From: Marinoscillum sp. MHG1-6
Lineage (GTDB): Bacteria > Bacteroidota > Bacteroidia > Cytophagales > Cyclobacteriaceae
Direction of reading: 5' to 3'
Length of the DNA stretch: 64,000 nt
NCBI RefSeq assembly: GCF_024714475.1
Contig: NZ_JAMZMI010000003.1
Span: forward strand, 372,001-436,000
Made by a program: the position numbers and the translations under genes. Positions 18,412-27,000 of the stretch are shown piece by piece (the stretch's first letter is position 1; each line of letters begins with the position of its first letter). Under the pieces are notes generated by a model. The model searched no databases. It worked only from the letters and a program-made list of their open reading frames with translations, and was not told where the DNA came from.

Positions 18412-20466
18412 CTATCGAATAATAACCTTTTGGGTGGAAGTAGCCTCAGAAGTCACAATCTTAAGAATATATACCCCTTTACTTAGACTAGACAGATCCA
18501 TTAATTGTCTTGAATAAGATAGACGCATTTCCGCTACCTGTTTGCCCACCTGATTGTAGATATACACTTCTCCATTGTGATTGGTTTCAATCATAAATAG
18601 CCCATCTGAAGGATTGGGATATACATTCGTCTTACTCCCTTCAGGGTTGGTCGTAAGAGGTATCTCGGGGACACCCCCCTGCTCAATGTCAACATAAACT
18701 ATTTTCCCGGTCTGAGTCTTAAAGGCTATTTGATCGTTCCTGATCTCTGATGTCAGATTAGCTTTCACCTTTATCACAACATAACCATTGCCATTACCAG
18801 AAGAAAACAGGACTTCTATCCAACTACTTTCCTGAACCTCCGGCACCCATCGGGTATTACTTTCAACATTTATCGTCAGCACCGTATCACGATTTGATAG
18901 CACCAGATTATCGAATTGTGTGTCAATTTTCCCCGCAAACGAGCGAAAGTACCATCTTTGACAATCATGATTAGTATTTGGCCACAAGTGCACATAGGTA
19001 TCTGCAATTGATGCAGAAGGGATTTCCAAAATTTCATCAATTGTAGAAGGATATATGATCAGCTTTCCATCAGTAGACGCTACCAACCTAAATTTCTGAT
19101 TTATCGCTCCGGTATAGCCATTAACAATTCTCACGCGATCATTATAGTCAGGACCTTCAGCTTCTAGATACTTTGAAGTGTCTGCATAATTCTGAATCGT
19201 ATACTCTCCTGTTCCTAATGCTTTAAACAACCATTTCTGGGTTTCCTTAGTTGAGTCTTGTGAATACTGATAAATCGAGGTTCCTGATTCAAGACTTACT
19301 CCTTCTAAATCCAAAAATTTCCCACTATTAACATTCTCCAGTGTATAGTAACCTTCCTCTACAAAGTCAAACGAAATCGAAGGCCAGCCATCCTCTCCCC
19401 ATTGCAGGAAACCAAATCCTAAGGTGGGACCTCCCTGATTGTTAGGTGCCGGATCCGGGTAATATCCATTAGGGTTATAATAATGAAAGGACACATAATC
19501 CTTTCCACTCTCACTAAACAACCCAAAATGACCTGGGCCATAAAAGCGGTCATCGAGGCCACGAGTATCATCATGCTTGAAGAAAACTGTCCCACCGCTT
19601 TCTACATTTTCACGCCTCATCAGGGCGCCATTCTTGTCATAAAAAGGTCCTTGTGGAGAGGTGGACCTTCCGATAACCATATAATAGGAACTACCAATCC
19701 CCTGACAACAACCACCTTTATTATATATCAAATAATAATAGCCGTCACGGTAAAACATCGCTCCTCCCTCACCTTCGGCATAATTATCTCCACCTGTCCA
19801 GGAGTTGGCAATGGAAATGGTTTGCCCTGACGGAATTCCGGTGATTGAGTCAATTTCTGTTACCATGATCCCATCACGATTGAATGACCCATAAGTCATC
19901 CATATTTTGTTATCAGGTCCCCTCATCATTGCCGGATCAATCGCATTGATTTGCCATCCCCATTTTGGAGAGTAGAGACCGATATCCCCCTGATCTACCC
20001 AACCATATTCAGGGTCATCAGGGTCCAGTGTTTTGTTTACCACCACACCAATGCAGGAATATGCAGTTGCCCAGACGGATGCGGAGTAGTAGAGATAGTA
20101 CTGCCCATTCATGAATATGATATCAGGTGCCCAGAAAAAACCGGCAAAGGATTCCGGACCTGCAACGTCATTGGTGTACTTATCTATCCAGGCAGGATAT
20201 TCACCAGGAGCAAAGGGAGACGGTCCATCAGTCCAGGTGACCAAATCACTGGAATATTTAGATGTGATGCCATCTCCAGTTCCGAAGATCCAATATTTAT
20301 CCTTGCATTTAATTATGCTTGAAGGATCGTGAATTCCGACTGGCCAGTTCTGAGCATAGAGGCTTTTAGCGTAACAAAAAACTATAATTAGCAAGAAGTA
20401 ATTACCTCTGATTGAACAGTTCAGAACTGGCATTATTGATGTGATTAAACCAATCATTATCATCAT
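18412..20466 (-). CDS. T9SS-secreted GH43 arabinanase-like enzyme with RICIN and BACON domains
   Basis: The 684-residue protein starts with a hydrophobic signal ending near SLYAQ. A start at the Met at residue 12 is also possible. The GH43 propeller (about 40-370) shows the base Asp in GIHDPSS (near 47), the pKa-modulating Asp in NAIDPAMM (near 176) and the acid Glu in EGEGGAMF (near 232), the pattern of endo- and exo-acting arabinanases. It continues with a RICIN domain (about 375-500), a BACON-like sandwich (about 520-605, with the SSWIEV motif) and a T9SS type A tail (about 615-684, beginning VYPNPS). The likely target is alpha-1,5-arabinan or a related arabinose polymer. It is the last gene of the glycan cluster before the sigma cassettes. 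Confidence 0.88.
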   Translation of the reverse strand: MMIMIGLITSIMPVLNCSIRGNYFLLIIVFCYAKSLYAQNWPVGIHDPSSIIKCKDKYWIFGTGDGITSKYSSDLVTWTDGPSPFAPGEYPAWIDKYTNDVAGPESFAGFFWAPDIIFMNGQYYLYYSASVWATAYSCIGVVVNKTLDPDDPEYGWVDQGDIGLYSPKWGWQINAIDPAMMRGPDNKIWMTYGSFNRDGIMVTEIDSITGIPSGQTISIANSWTGGDNYAEGEGGAMFYRDGYYYLIYNKGGCCQGIGSSYYMVIGRSTSPQGPFYDKNGALMRRENVESGGTVFFKHDDTRGLDDRFYGPGHFGLFSESGKDYVSFHYYNPNGYYPDPAPNNQGGPTLGFGFLQWGEDGWPSISFDFVEEGYYTLENVNSGKFLDLEGVSLESGTSIYQYSQDSTKETQKWLFKALGTGEYTIQNYADTSKYLEAEGPDYNDRVRIVNGYTGAINQKFRLVASTDGKLIIYPSTIDEILEIPSASIADTYVHLWPNTNHDCQRWYFRSFAGKIDTQFDNLVLSNRDTVLTINVESNTRWVPEVQESSWIEVLFSSGNGNGYVVIKVKANLTSEIRNDQIAFKTQTGKIVYVDIEQGGVPEIPLTTNPEGSKTNVYPNPSDGLFMIETNHNGEVYIYNQVGKQVAEMRLSYSRQLMDLSSLSKGVYILKIVTSEATSTQKVIIR

Positions 20467-20884
20467 ATTTAACCCAGAAACAGGGACTTTAAAAATTAAA
20501 TTTCCCTAGCAATCCAAAAAAACAGGGAATTAACCATAAACAATTGTTCTCATATGGCCTGACTTGGCAAATAATATGCTCTTCAAAGTTGGCTAACTTA
20601 CTGCTAGCAAAACAAATCCGTTCAACTCTGAGCTAAAAACAAATCCTGCGAAATGATTTCACAGGATTTGTTACAACCTATATTTATATAAGAGAGTCGA
20701 TCGTCGTTACTTGGTTATTAACCAATTGAATGCTCACAGTTTAGTTTCATAAAGTTGCCATTTCATTTAGACAAAACTCAATCCAAAGCTGTCGCTTTAC
20801 ACCCAGAAACGCAGTCTCAGGACTACTAAAAAATTAATCTTCGTGTATAACGTTCAATATTCGGGAAGAAACTATTGATAAACC
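20467..20884. other. Intergenic stretch between GH43 and first sigma cassette
   Basis: No credible coding region is seen in these 418 bases. They contain the terminator at 20641-20669 and otherwise AT-rich sequence. The promoter of the downstream GH43 gene should lie near 20470-20600 but no clear -33/-7 pair was found. Confidence 0.6.
20641..20669 (-). terminator. Hairpin terminator of the first sigma cassette
   Basis: The arms AAATCCTG and CAGGATTT form an 8-bp stem that extends, past one mismatch, through GAAAT/ATTTC. The element matches the terminator at 23961-23989 at 26 of 29 positions and marks the end of the RICIN-zincin transcript. Confidence 0.8.
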
Positions 20885-21964
20885 TCAATAAATGCCATCC
20901 ATTACCATTGCCGAGACAATTTCAGAATGTCTATCTGCATTCACTTCCGAAAACTCATTATTGTAATTCAAACCGTATGGCCAAAAATGTCCGCCTCCGG
21001 TCCCGATATTGGCATCTACCCCATCATAGATTTCTATGAGTGCATTGGTATTCACTCCATTGAAAACACCACCTTCGCCAACAAATGTATCCCATTTCCA
21101 CGAAGTACCCACTCCATAAGTATGAGCAATTTCATGCAAAGCACATCTCTCATTTTGAAAATTTGGATCAGGTCCAAATCGGATATGACCATTGATATTA
21201 GCATCTGCTGTCTGCACCCCTGTATTATACTCGACAGTTAGGGTTCGAGACCACCAGGGTGCATGAAGGTTGTATCTGGATACAGCCGCGTTCATAGCAT
21301 CTTCAATTCTTTGCTTGGCATCTATAGGAACACCAGTGGATACCCAGGTCCAGTCTAACTGTCCATTAGCAGAACCACCTGCGCCTGAGGTAAAATACCA
21401 CTGTTGATTGGTTCCTCCTGTGGCTTCCCACTGCGCTATGTTAGCTCCATCCAAAGGTGATACACCCCAAACATCCAGGTCTTTACCGCTGAGTCTGTTA
21501 ACAATTCTATAGTTACCATTCCCAAGATCAACAATTTCCCATTGTTGCTCATATCCGTTGCTTATGGTTGCCTGAACTATGTTTCCACCATTATCCAGAC
21601 TCGCCCCGTCAACAGCCAATGCCAATGAACTATGTTGAGAAACGATAGAATAAAAACCTTCACTGTTGTAAGTAAATGCCCAACTTTGATTAGAACCATT
21701 TGTAGCGGTCCATTGCCATACGTTTCCTCCATCTTCAGAAGACCAGTACGCCACATCCAGCACTTTACCACTGTGACTACTTACAATGGTATAGTTCCCA
21801 TTGGCAATTGGCTGATTTGAAGTTTTAGGACCTTTTCCCGGCGGAGGAGGACTGGATAAATCCAGGGACTCTTCAGATGATGGTAAATTGTTCTCCTCTT
21901 GACAACTAAACATTGCCAATACTGAAAACAAGATAATAAACACTTTCAATTGTTGTTTTAACAT
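20885..21964 (-). CDS. RICIN-zincin lipoprotein, cargo of sigma cassette A
   Basis: The 359-residue product has a lipoprotein signal ending at Cys21 (LAMFSC), a proline- and glycine-rich linker, a RICIN beta-trefoil domain (about 55-190, with repeated QQW motifs) and a C-terminal zincin-like domain with HEIAHTYG near residues 276-283. It resembles the protein at 2862-3998 from the lectin to the C-terminus, including the FWPYGLN and RHSEIVSAMV stretches. The difference is context: a sigma factor gene lies directly upstream, and a 41-base box and structured leader shared with the gene at 24088-27744 lie between them. Surface-anchored glycan binding plus proteolysis is the best guess. The peptidase activity and substrate are unproven. 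Confidence 0.82.
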   Translation of the reverse strand: MLKQQLKVFIILFSVLAMFSCQEENNLPSSEESLDLSSPPPPGKGPKTSNQPIANGNYTIVSSHSGKVLDVAYWSSEDGGNVWQWTATNGSNQSWAFTYNSEGFYSIVSQHSSLALAVDGASLDNGGNIVQATISNGYEQQWEIVDLGNGNYRIVNRLSGKDLDVWGVSPLDGANIAQWEATGGTNQQWYFTSGAGGSANGQLDWTWVSTGVPIDAKQRIEDAMNAAVSRYNLHAPWWSRTLTVEYNTGVQTADANINGHIRFGPDPNFQNERCALHEIAHTYGVGTSWKWDTFVGEGGVFNGVNTNALIEIYDGVDANIGTGGGHFWPYGLNYNNEFSEVNADRHSEIVSAMVMDGIY

Positions 21965-21971
21965 GTTTTTG

Positions 21972-22035
21972 GATTAGTTGGGTACCAGCGCATATGGTAC
22001 ATTTAAATAGAATTACCCTGATCAGAAGTATGCGC
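21972..22035 (-). promoter_or_regulatory. Conserved 5' leader with candidate RNA helix (cassette A)
   Basis: The start-proximal half (21972-22000) matches the leader of the second cassette (27754-27782) at 21 of 29 positions. A 7-bp helix can form between the minus-strand segments at 22029-22035 (GCGCATA) and 21988-21994 (TATGCGC). The same register pairs in the second cassette with one T-A to C-G double change and one G-C to G-U change. This fits a structured mRNA leader. No known riboswitch class was recognised. Confidence 0.5.
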
Positions 22036-22054
22036 AGGGCGGTTACCTACTCCT

Positions 22055-22095
22055 GACTATCTATTAGCTTGAGTTTTTGCCTTTTATCTCATGTT
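22055..22095 (-). promoter_or_regulatory. 41-base conserved box upstream of cassette A cargo (candidate sigma target promoter)
   Basis: This segment is identical to 27838-27878 at 38 of 41 positions, while the flanking sequence on the sigma-gene side is not obviously conserved. Read on the minus strand it contains AAACTC and, 15 bases after its AAC, GATAGTC, loosely like the AAC / GTC core of ECF sigma promoters. It lies about 90-130 bases before the cargo start. I infer a promoter recognised by the adjacent sigma factors. Confidence 0.55.
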
Positions 22096-22263
22096 GGTCA
22101 GGTTTGTAAGACTATACCAAAAGCATGATTTTCATTCTGAATGAATTTTGGGCGTTGCCAACTTATGTAGGAACATAACTCGACATTCAGCTGGCCAGCA
22201 GGAATCTCTTTTGAAGTCAAATCAACTGATAAATTTCAATTTGCGAGGTTACACAAACGTGAT

Positions 22264-22914
22264 TCAGTATACAGGCTCGTGAAGAATGCCTTTCAAATTA
22301 TTAAGTGCGGTGTATATCAATCTTCTGGCTGAAGACACATGAGAAAATTCCATGATGTCAGCAATCTCCTTATATCCAATACCTTCATAGTAGTAGAAGA
22401 AAACGGCTTCACGTTCCTTGGCTGTCAACTGCTCCAAAGACTTATTGAGCTTTTTCACCATGAAATCATTGGCCTCTTCCTCAATGAAATTCTGAACACT
22501 ACAATCCTGAACTTCGATCTGAAACTCCAGGTCAGTAGGCGTTTGATGCTGAGTCATTCCGGTTTTAGTGATGTAGTTAAACAACCTTCTTCGGAAAGAT
22601 CTTAAAAGATAAAATTTGATTGAGGTGGTAGCGCCAAGCCCTACCCTTTTCTCTCTTAGATACAAGAAGAAATCCTGAACACAATCCTTTACCAACTCCC
22701 TGTCAGAGCTAAACTTCTTGCCGTAATTAAATAGTACATCCACATATTCCTCATAGATACGACCGAAAGCCAATTCATCCCCCTCTCTAAATTCATTCCA
22801 CAGCTGGGAATCGTATGATATTTCTACAACTTTAGCTTCTTTGGGATCGCTTACTTTTTTCAAGGTCTGTGTACTACTTGGTAGGTGATAATAATTTTGG
22901 GCTTGAACAATCAT
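22264..22914 (-). CDS. ECF-like RNA polymerase sigma-70 family factor (cassette A)
   Basis: The protein has a region 2 (GRIYEEYVDVLFNYG ... VKDCVQDFFLYLREKR) and a region 4 helix-turn-helix (LTAKEREAVFFYYYEGIGYK ... SARRLIYTAL), as in extracytoplasmic-function sigma factors. I chose the ATG at 22914 (start MIVQAQNYY), the first ATG shared with the paralogue at 28063-28713, giving 216 residues. A TTG at 22959 would add 15 residues that partly resemble the paralogue's upstream codons. No FecR-type anti-sigma gene or TonB receptor is adjacent, unlike most Bacteroidota ECF systems. The gene sits upstream of the RICIN-zincin gene with the 41-base box between them. It probably drives that gene, and the near-identical region 4 suggests that it also acts on the second cassette. 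Confidence 0.9.
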   Translation of the reverse strand: MIVQAQNYYHLPSSTQTLKKVSDPKEAKVVEISYDSQLWNEFREGDELAFGRIYEEYVDVLFNYGKKFSSDRELVKDCVQDFFLYLREKRVGLGATTSIKFYLLRSFRRRLFNYITKTGMTQHQTPTDLEFQIEVQDCSVQNFIEEEANDFMVKKLNKSLEQLTAKEREAVFFYYYEGIGYKEIADIMEFSHVSSARRLIYTALNNLKGILHEPVY

Positions 22915-23018
22915 AATCGGGGACCGTGTTGTTAACGTATTGAACTGGTTTAGCGTCAATCGGATTTGATCCGGGGGTTATTGACTATTGCAAGTTCGCC
23001 AGTCAACCAGAATACCCA

Positions 23019-23084
23019 CAGGTCACCATCGTTCATTTAGGGGGGAATTATCAGTACCCCTATTTATGATTGTGGTAAAAAAAA
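23019..23084 (-). promoter_or_regulatory. Conserved 66-base element upstream of sigma gene A
   Basis: It matches 28822-28887 without gaps at 57 of 66 positions. It contains a T-run, the minus-strand stretch ATTCCCCC and the block GAACGATGGTGACCTG. It lies about 105-170 bases before the sigma start and probably holds the sigma gene's promoter or a regulator site. It is not the same sequence as the 41-base box. Confidence 0.5.
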
Positions 23085-23350
23085 CAGCTAAAACACATTG
23101 ATTATCAATCTTTAACAGATTTACATCTCTTTTTTTAACAAATTAATAATCAGTCGAATAACAATTTCTTTGAAGAAAAATGCCGTTTCTCATGACCCTA
23201 TAGGAGTGCTTATCCATTTTGGTTCAGGAAAGAATTAATGAATATAAATAATCTGTTCGGGCATATTACCGACTAAAAGACTGTCTTGAATCAACGCATT
23301 AACCTTTCATACCTTTTAGGTGATCGAAAGAAAGACTTGACACCAATTAT

Positions 23351-23587
23351 TTACTTTTTATGGTCTGCACCGTTATCAGACTTAGTAGGAGTTACAGCTT
23401 TTTCTACCTCTTCATTCTCTTCCTGAGTAAGAAAGTCTTCTTTGAATTTACTATTAGTCAGTACCTCATCAACTTCCTTTACTTCTTCAGGTATTTCCTG
23501 GGCGCCATCCTTTGTCTCGTCGAAGTCCGGCTCCAAACGAATCTCCTTTGATTTCTTGAAATTGTTGTCTTCTCTTTTTTTGGACAT
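23351..23587 (-). CDS. Small acidic protein of unknown function (cassette A)
   Basis: The 78-residue product is highly charged, rich in Glu, Asp and Lys, with no signal peptide or membrane segment. I do not recognise a family. It is supported as a real gene by its paralogue at 29198-29404, which has the same position relative to a sigma gene and shares the blocks NFKKS, PEE, VLTNS, KEDFL and QEE. It is probably a soluble, largely helical or disordered cytoplasmic protein. Its place upstream of the sigma gene makes a regulatory role, for example as an anti-sigma or sigma-modulating peptide, possible but unproven. About 435 bases without a gene separate it from the sigma start, so it probably has its own transcript. 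Confidence 0.7.
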   Translation of the reverse strand: MSKKREDNNFKKSKEIRLEPDFDETKDGAQEIPEEVKEVDEVLTNSKFKEDFLTQEENEEVEKAVTPTKSDNGADHKK

Positions 23588-23720
23588 CAGTATTAATGAT
23601 AATGTCGAACCACCGACTGGAATTTTTGTTTTTCTAATTCAATTTATTTGATGAATCAATCCAACTATCTAAAAGTCAGTGATTTTTAGCACGCCCAATT
23701 GTGCTTCCTCTAATCTTAAA

Positions 23721-23746
23721 AAGAGCCGACCTTAGAAAATGATACA
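23721..23746 (-). promoter_or_regulatory. Conserved 26-base box upstream of small acidic gene A
   Basis: This box matches 29543-29568 at 23 of 26 positions. Both copies lie 134-139 bases before the start of a small acidic protein gene. The minus strand reads TGTATCATTTTCTAA at its beginning. A promoter or operator is likely, but no standard -7 element was recognised in it. Confidence 0.45.
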
Positions 23747-23960
23747 TATATTTCAAAGAAATAATTACTCTTCATTATCAATCATCAGATTGAAAGTTGC
23801 GACGAGCTCAATCACTAATATCTCATCCTCATAGAGCGTTGACCTAAGTAAGAAACTTGGAGTATTAGAAAAGATGAAACAAAGACAAGATCATTCTTTA
23901 GCTTTCGCTTTACCTGTTTTCTAAATGAACCCGAGGAACATGTCAGTCCGCACCAAAAAG

Positions 23961-23989
23961 AAATCCTGTGAAACAATTTCACAGGATTT
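23961..23989 (-). terminator. Hairpin terminator of the second sigma cassette
   Basis: A perfect 13-bp stem (23961-23973 with 23977-23989) closes a three-base loop. It lies about 100 bases after the stop of the large RICIN/LamG enzyme and is nearly identical to the terminator of the first cassette. Confidence 0.85.
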
Positions 23990-24087
23990 GCTCTAACCGA
24001 TATTAATGATAGCCTGGTTGATGGTCTATAGCTAGTAGTTTACTGGCAGCATGAAGGAGGTGCTAAAAAGCACCCCCCTTAACATGA

Positions 24088-27000
24088 TCAATGCTTAATA
24101 ACTCGCATTGTCCTGGTTGAATCTCCTAGCTTTACCCGTACCATATAGATACCTGATTTCAGAGCTCCCAAATCCAGTTTATTGGTTGATTGCGTCAATT
24201 GAGTTTCCATCACTGATCTTCCAAAAATGTCAATGATGCTCAGCTCTGCATTCAAATTATCTGTAGGTATGTCAATATTCAAAACATCCGTAATTGGGTT
24301 TGGATAAAGGCTCATTTCATTGAGAACTTCCTCATCTCCTCCCAATGAACCTCTCGCTCCACCATTCGTACAGGTGATCGCATTTTGAGTTTCTTCATAT
24401 GGCAAACTCGCATGAGTAACGTTGTCAACACAGAAATCAACAGTAACACCACCTTTGGCTGAAGAGCTTGTTTGGAAATACACAGAGCCATTACCATCTG
24501 TTACGCCAGATACTGCCTCATTCCATGTGCCACTAAATGATCCGTAAACGGTTGCACCAGATACAGGGTTATTTTGGTTATCTACCACCACTACTGAAGC
24601 AGAACCAAATTTACTTCCCTTTCCAGCACCTACTGTACCAGTTGTGATTGATTGAACAGCCATGTATGGATCACCTGCAGTAAGAACTGTTACATTGTAC
24701 GTAACATCGCTCACTCCACCACAATCATTTGTATACGTAGCTGTGGCTGCACAAGAACTGGTCAGTGTTACAAATTGCTCACGAGAGGTTCCTGAAGTAC
24801 CGCAACCGCTCCAGCTCCAGGATCCACCTGTAAGAGGTTGAGGGCCAAAACCAACTACATCTCCTTCATTAATGGTAATATCTGTACCAATCACCCACGC
24901 ACCATAGTTGATCTGGTAGTATGGTGTAAGGGTTGACCCGGCACAATTGCCAGAAACACCTATTCCTGACGAGGAAGTAGTATTTGCATCATTGTCAGTA
25001 GCCACTGCAGAGATTCCAAAATTGCCAGTGCCAATCGTCCAATTAACGCTGTAAGGACTTGTTGCATCAACACCAATAGACATTCCATCTACAAAGAACT
25101 CAACTTGAGTAACAGATCCATCTGCATCTGAAGCATCAGCAGTTATTGTCAGATTGGTGCCCTCGTCAAAAGAAGCGCCATCGGTAGGGCTGGTAATTGA
25201 CACGGTAGGAGGTGTATTACCAGTAGAAGATCCTGCTAAAGCGGCAATTTCTTGTGCTGTTAGTGGATAGTTATAGACTCTAAAATCATCTAATTCTCCA
25301 TTGAACAATGCATCTGCAGACCATTGACTTCTACCAATGTAGTTAAGAACAGGTTTGATATCTAATGGATTAATTGATACAGCTCCGGACTGAGCCACAG
25401 GTTGTCCATTAACATATAGAACTGTCTCAGAGGCACCTAGTGTTACAGCAACGTGAGTCCAGGTATTTGACGCAATTGAAGGACCTGTAAGAACATTGGC
25501 ACCCCCAGTGTTGTAAATATTGAACTCTACATTTCCAGACCAGTTATTTGTGGTCAGATACATGCTTTCATCCTCACCGTTACCGAAATCAAAGATTCTT
25601 TGCCAGGCACTACCACCTGCCCAATTAACCCATGCAGCAACTGTTATTTCTTGATGATTTGCTATATCGGTTGATAACTGCAAGAAATCTTCAGTTCCAT
25701 CCAGACTTACTGCCTCGCCTTCTTGGCCTGCTACATATCCTGGAGCACCATAGGTGGCTGCATGATTTAGATTTTCAGAGCCATCTAATGTGGAATTTTC
25801 AAAAGTGTAATGAGCAGTCAAAGTATTTGATCCGGTCGTAGTTGACGATACTTGATTAGACTTAGTCGATCTATTCAAAGATTGATCCTCAGCTCTCACA
25901 GCATAATAATACGTTTGGCCTGAAACTATTGTGTTGTCTACGAAAGCGGTTACTCCAACATTTCTAGCTATGGTGTTGTAAGGTCCGCCTGCAGATTCAG
26001 CTCTCAATACTGTATATCCTGCTACGTCACTATCTGGACTTGCTGTCCAGTTTAATTTGATTGATGCCGATTGACCAGTTGCGACTAGATTAGTTGGTGC
26101 TGCTGGAGCGACAAACTCAATAGGAGCTCCGACTGGAAGTAATCTCCATTGTTGGTCATAAGAACCATTTGGTTCCCATTGTACGACGTTTGCTCCGGAT
26201 GCAGCACTTCCACCATCCACAGCGATACATTTAGAGCTCTCTCTGCTTCTGATATAGAACCAACCATCTTCAGTATATTCTAAGTACCATTGTTGGTTAC
26301 CATATCCACTTGCTGACCACTGATCGATGTTCGCGCCATCATCAAGTATGTACCCATATAGATCCAGGTACTTTTGATTACTTGAAGCAGGTTGGATTTT
26401 GTAATAGCTGAAATCACCACCCACTCTCGAATCAACAGGGTAAACATTCCACTTTTGGCTATTTGCACCAGTATAATTCAATTGAGCAACATTTGCACCA
26501 TCTAGTGATGCTTGCCCATCAACACCCATCACTAATCCACTGTTACGATTTACGATGATATATTGTCCATCAGTGATCGCTGGTTGAATGTCTTCACCCC
26601 ATGTGATGTTAATAATTCTCTCCGCATTGGTTTGACCATCTCCATAACTTCCTGGAAGACCACCAGGCATTTCCAGTACAAATTCTCTAGTAGGGCCATG
26701 GCCATCATAAAAGACTGGACGGTCTTTCGAAATGTAGTTAAAGCTAGTAGTAACTGCTTGTCTTTCAGAAGTACCTCCAAAAGCCTGAATTTTGCCATCA
26801 GGAGCTCGGTATACTGCAGCAGACGTCCAGTTTGGTCTGTGCTCGGCATAGCCAATTCTTTGACCATCAAAAGCTTTCACCATTTCTCCACTGGCATAGT
26901 CAATGTCTGCCCACCAGATACCGGTTTGCATGCCATATTCGTAACCAACTAGAGCCTCTCCAATGTTGTGTAACTCATCTAATGAAGCGTGATGTCCATT

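Larger units (their letters stand above)
23588..24087. other. Intergenic stretch between the two sigma cassettes
   Basis: No gene is seen in these 500 bases. They hold the conserved 26-base box at 23721-23746 upstream of the small acidic gene, and the terminator of the second cassette at 23961-23989. Confidence 0.7.

Noticed and set aside
21972-22095. A cyclic-di-GMP or other known riboswitch in the cassette leaders
   Set aside because: The conserved cores of riboswitch classes I know are absent, and the helix rests on only two sequences.
23351-23587. Small acidic protein as half of a toxin-antitoxin pair
   Set aside because: No adjacent small toxin-like gene exists, and the constant neighbour is a sigma factor gene over 400 bases away.
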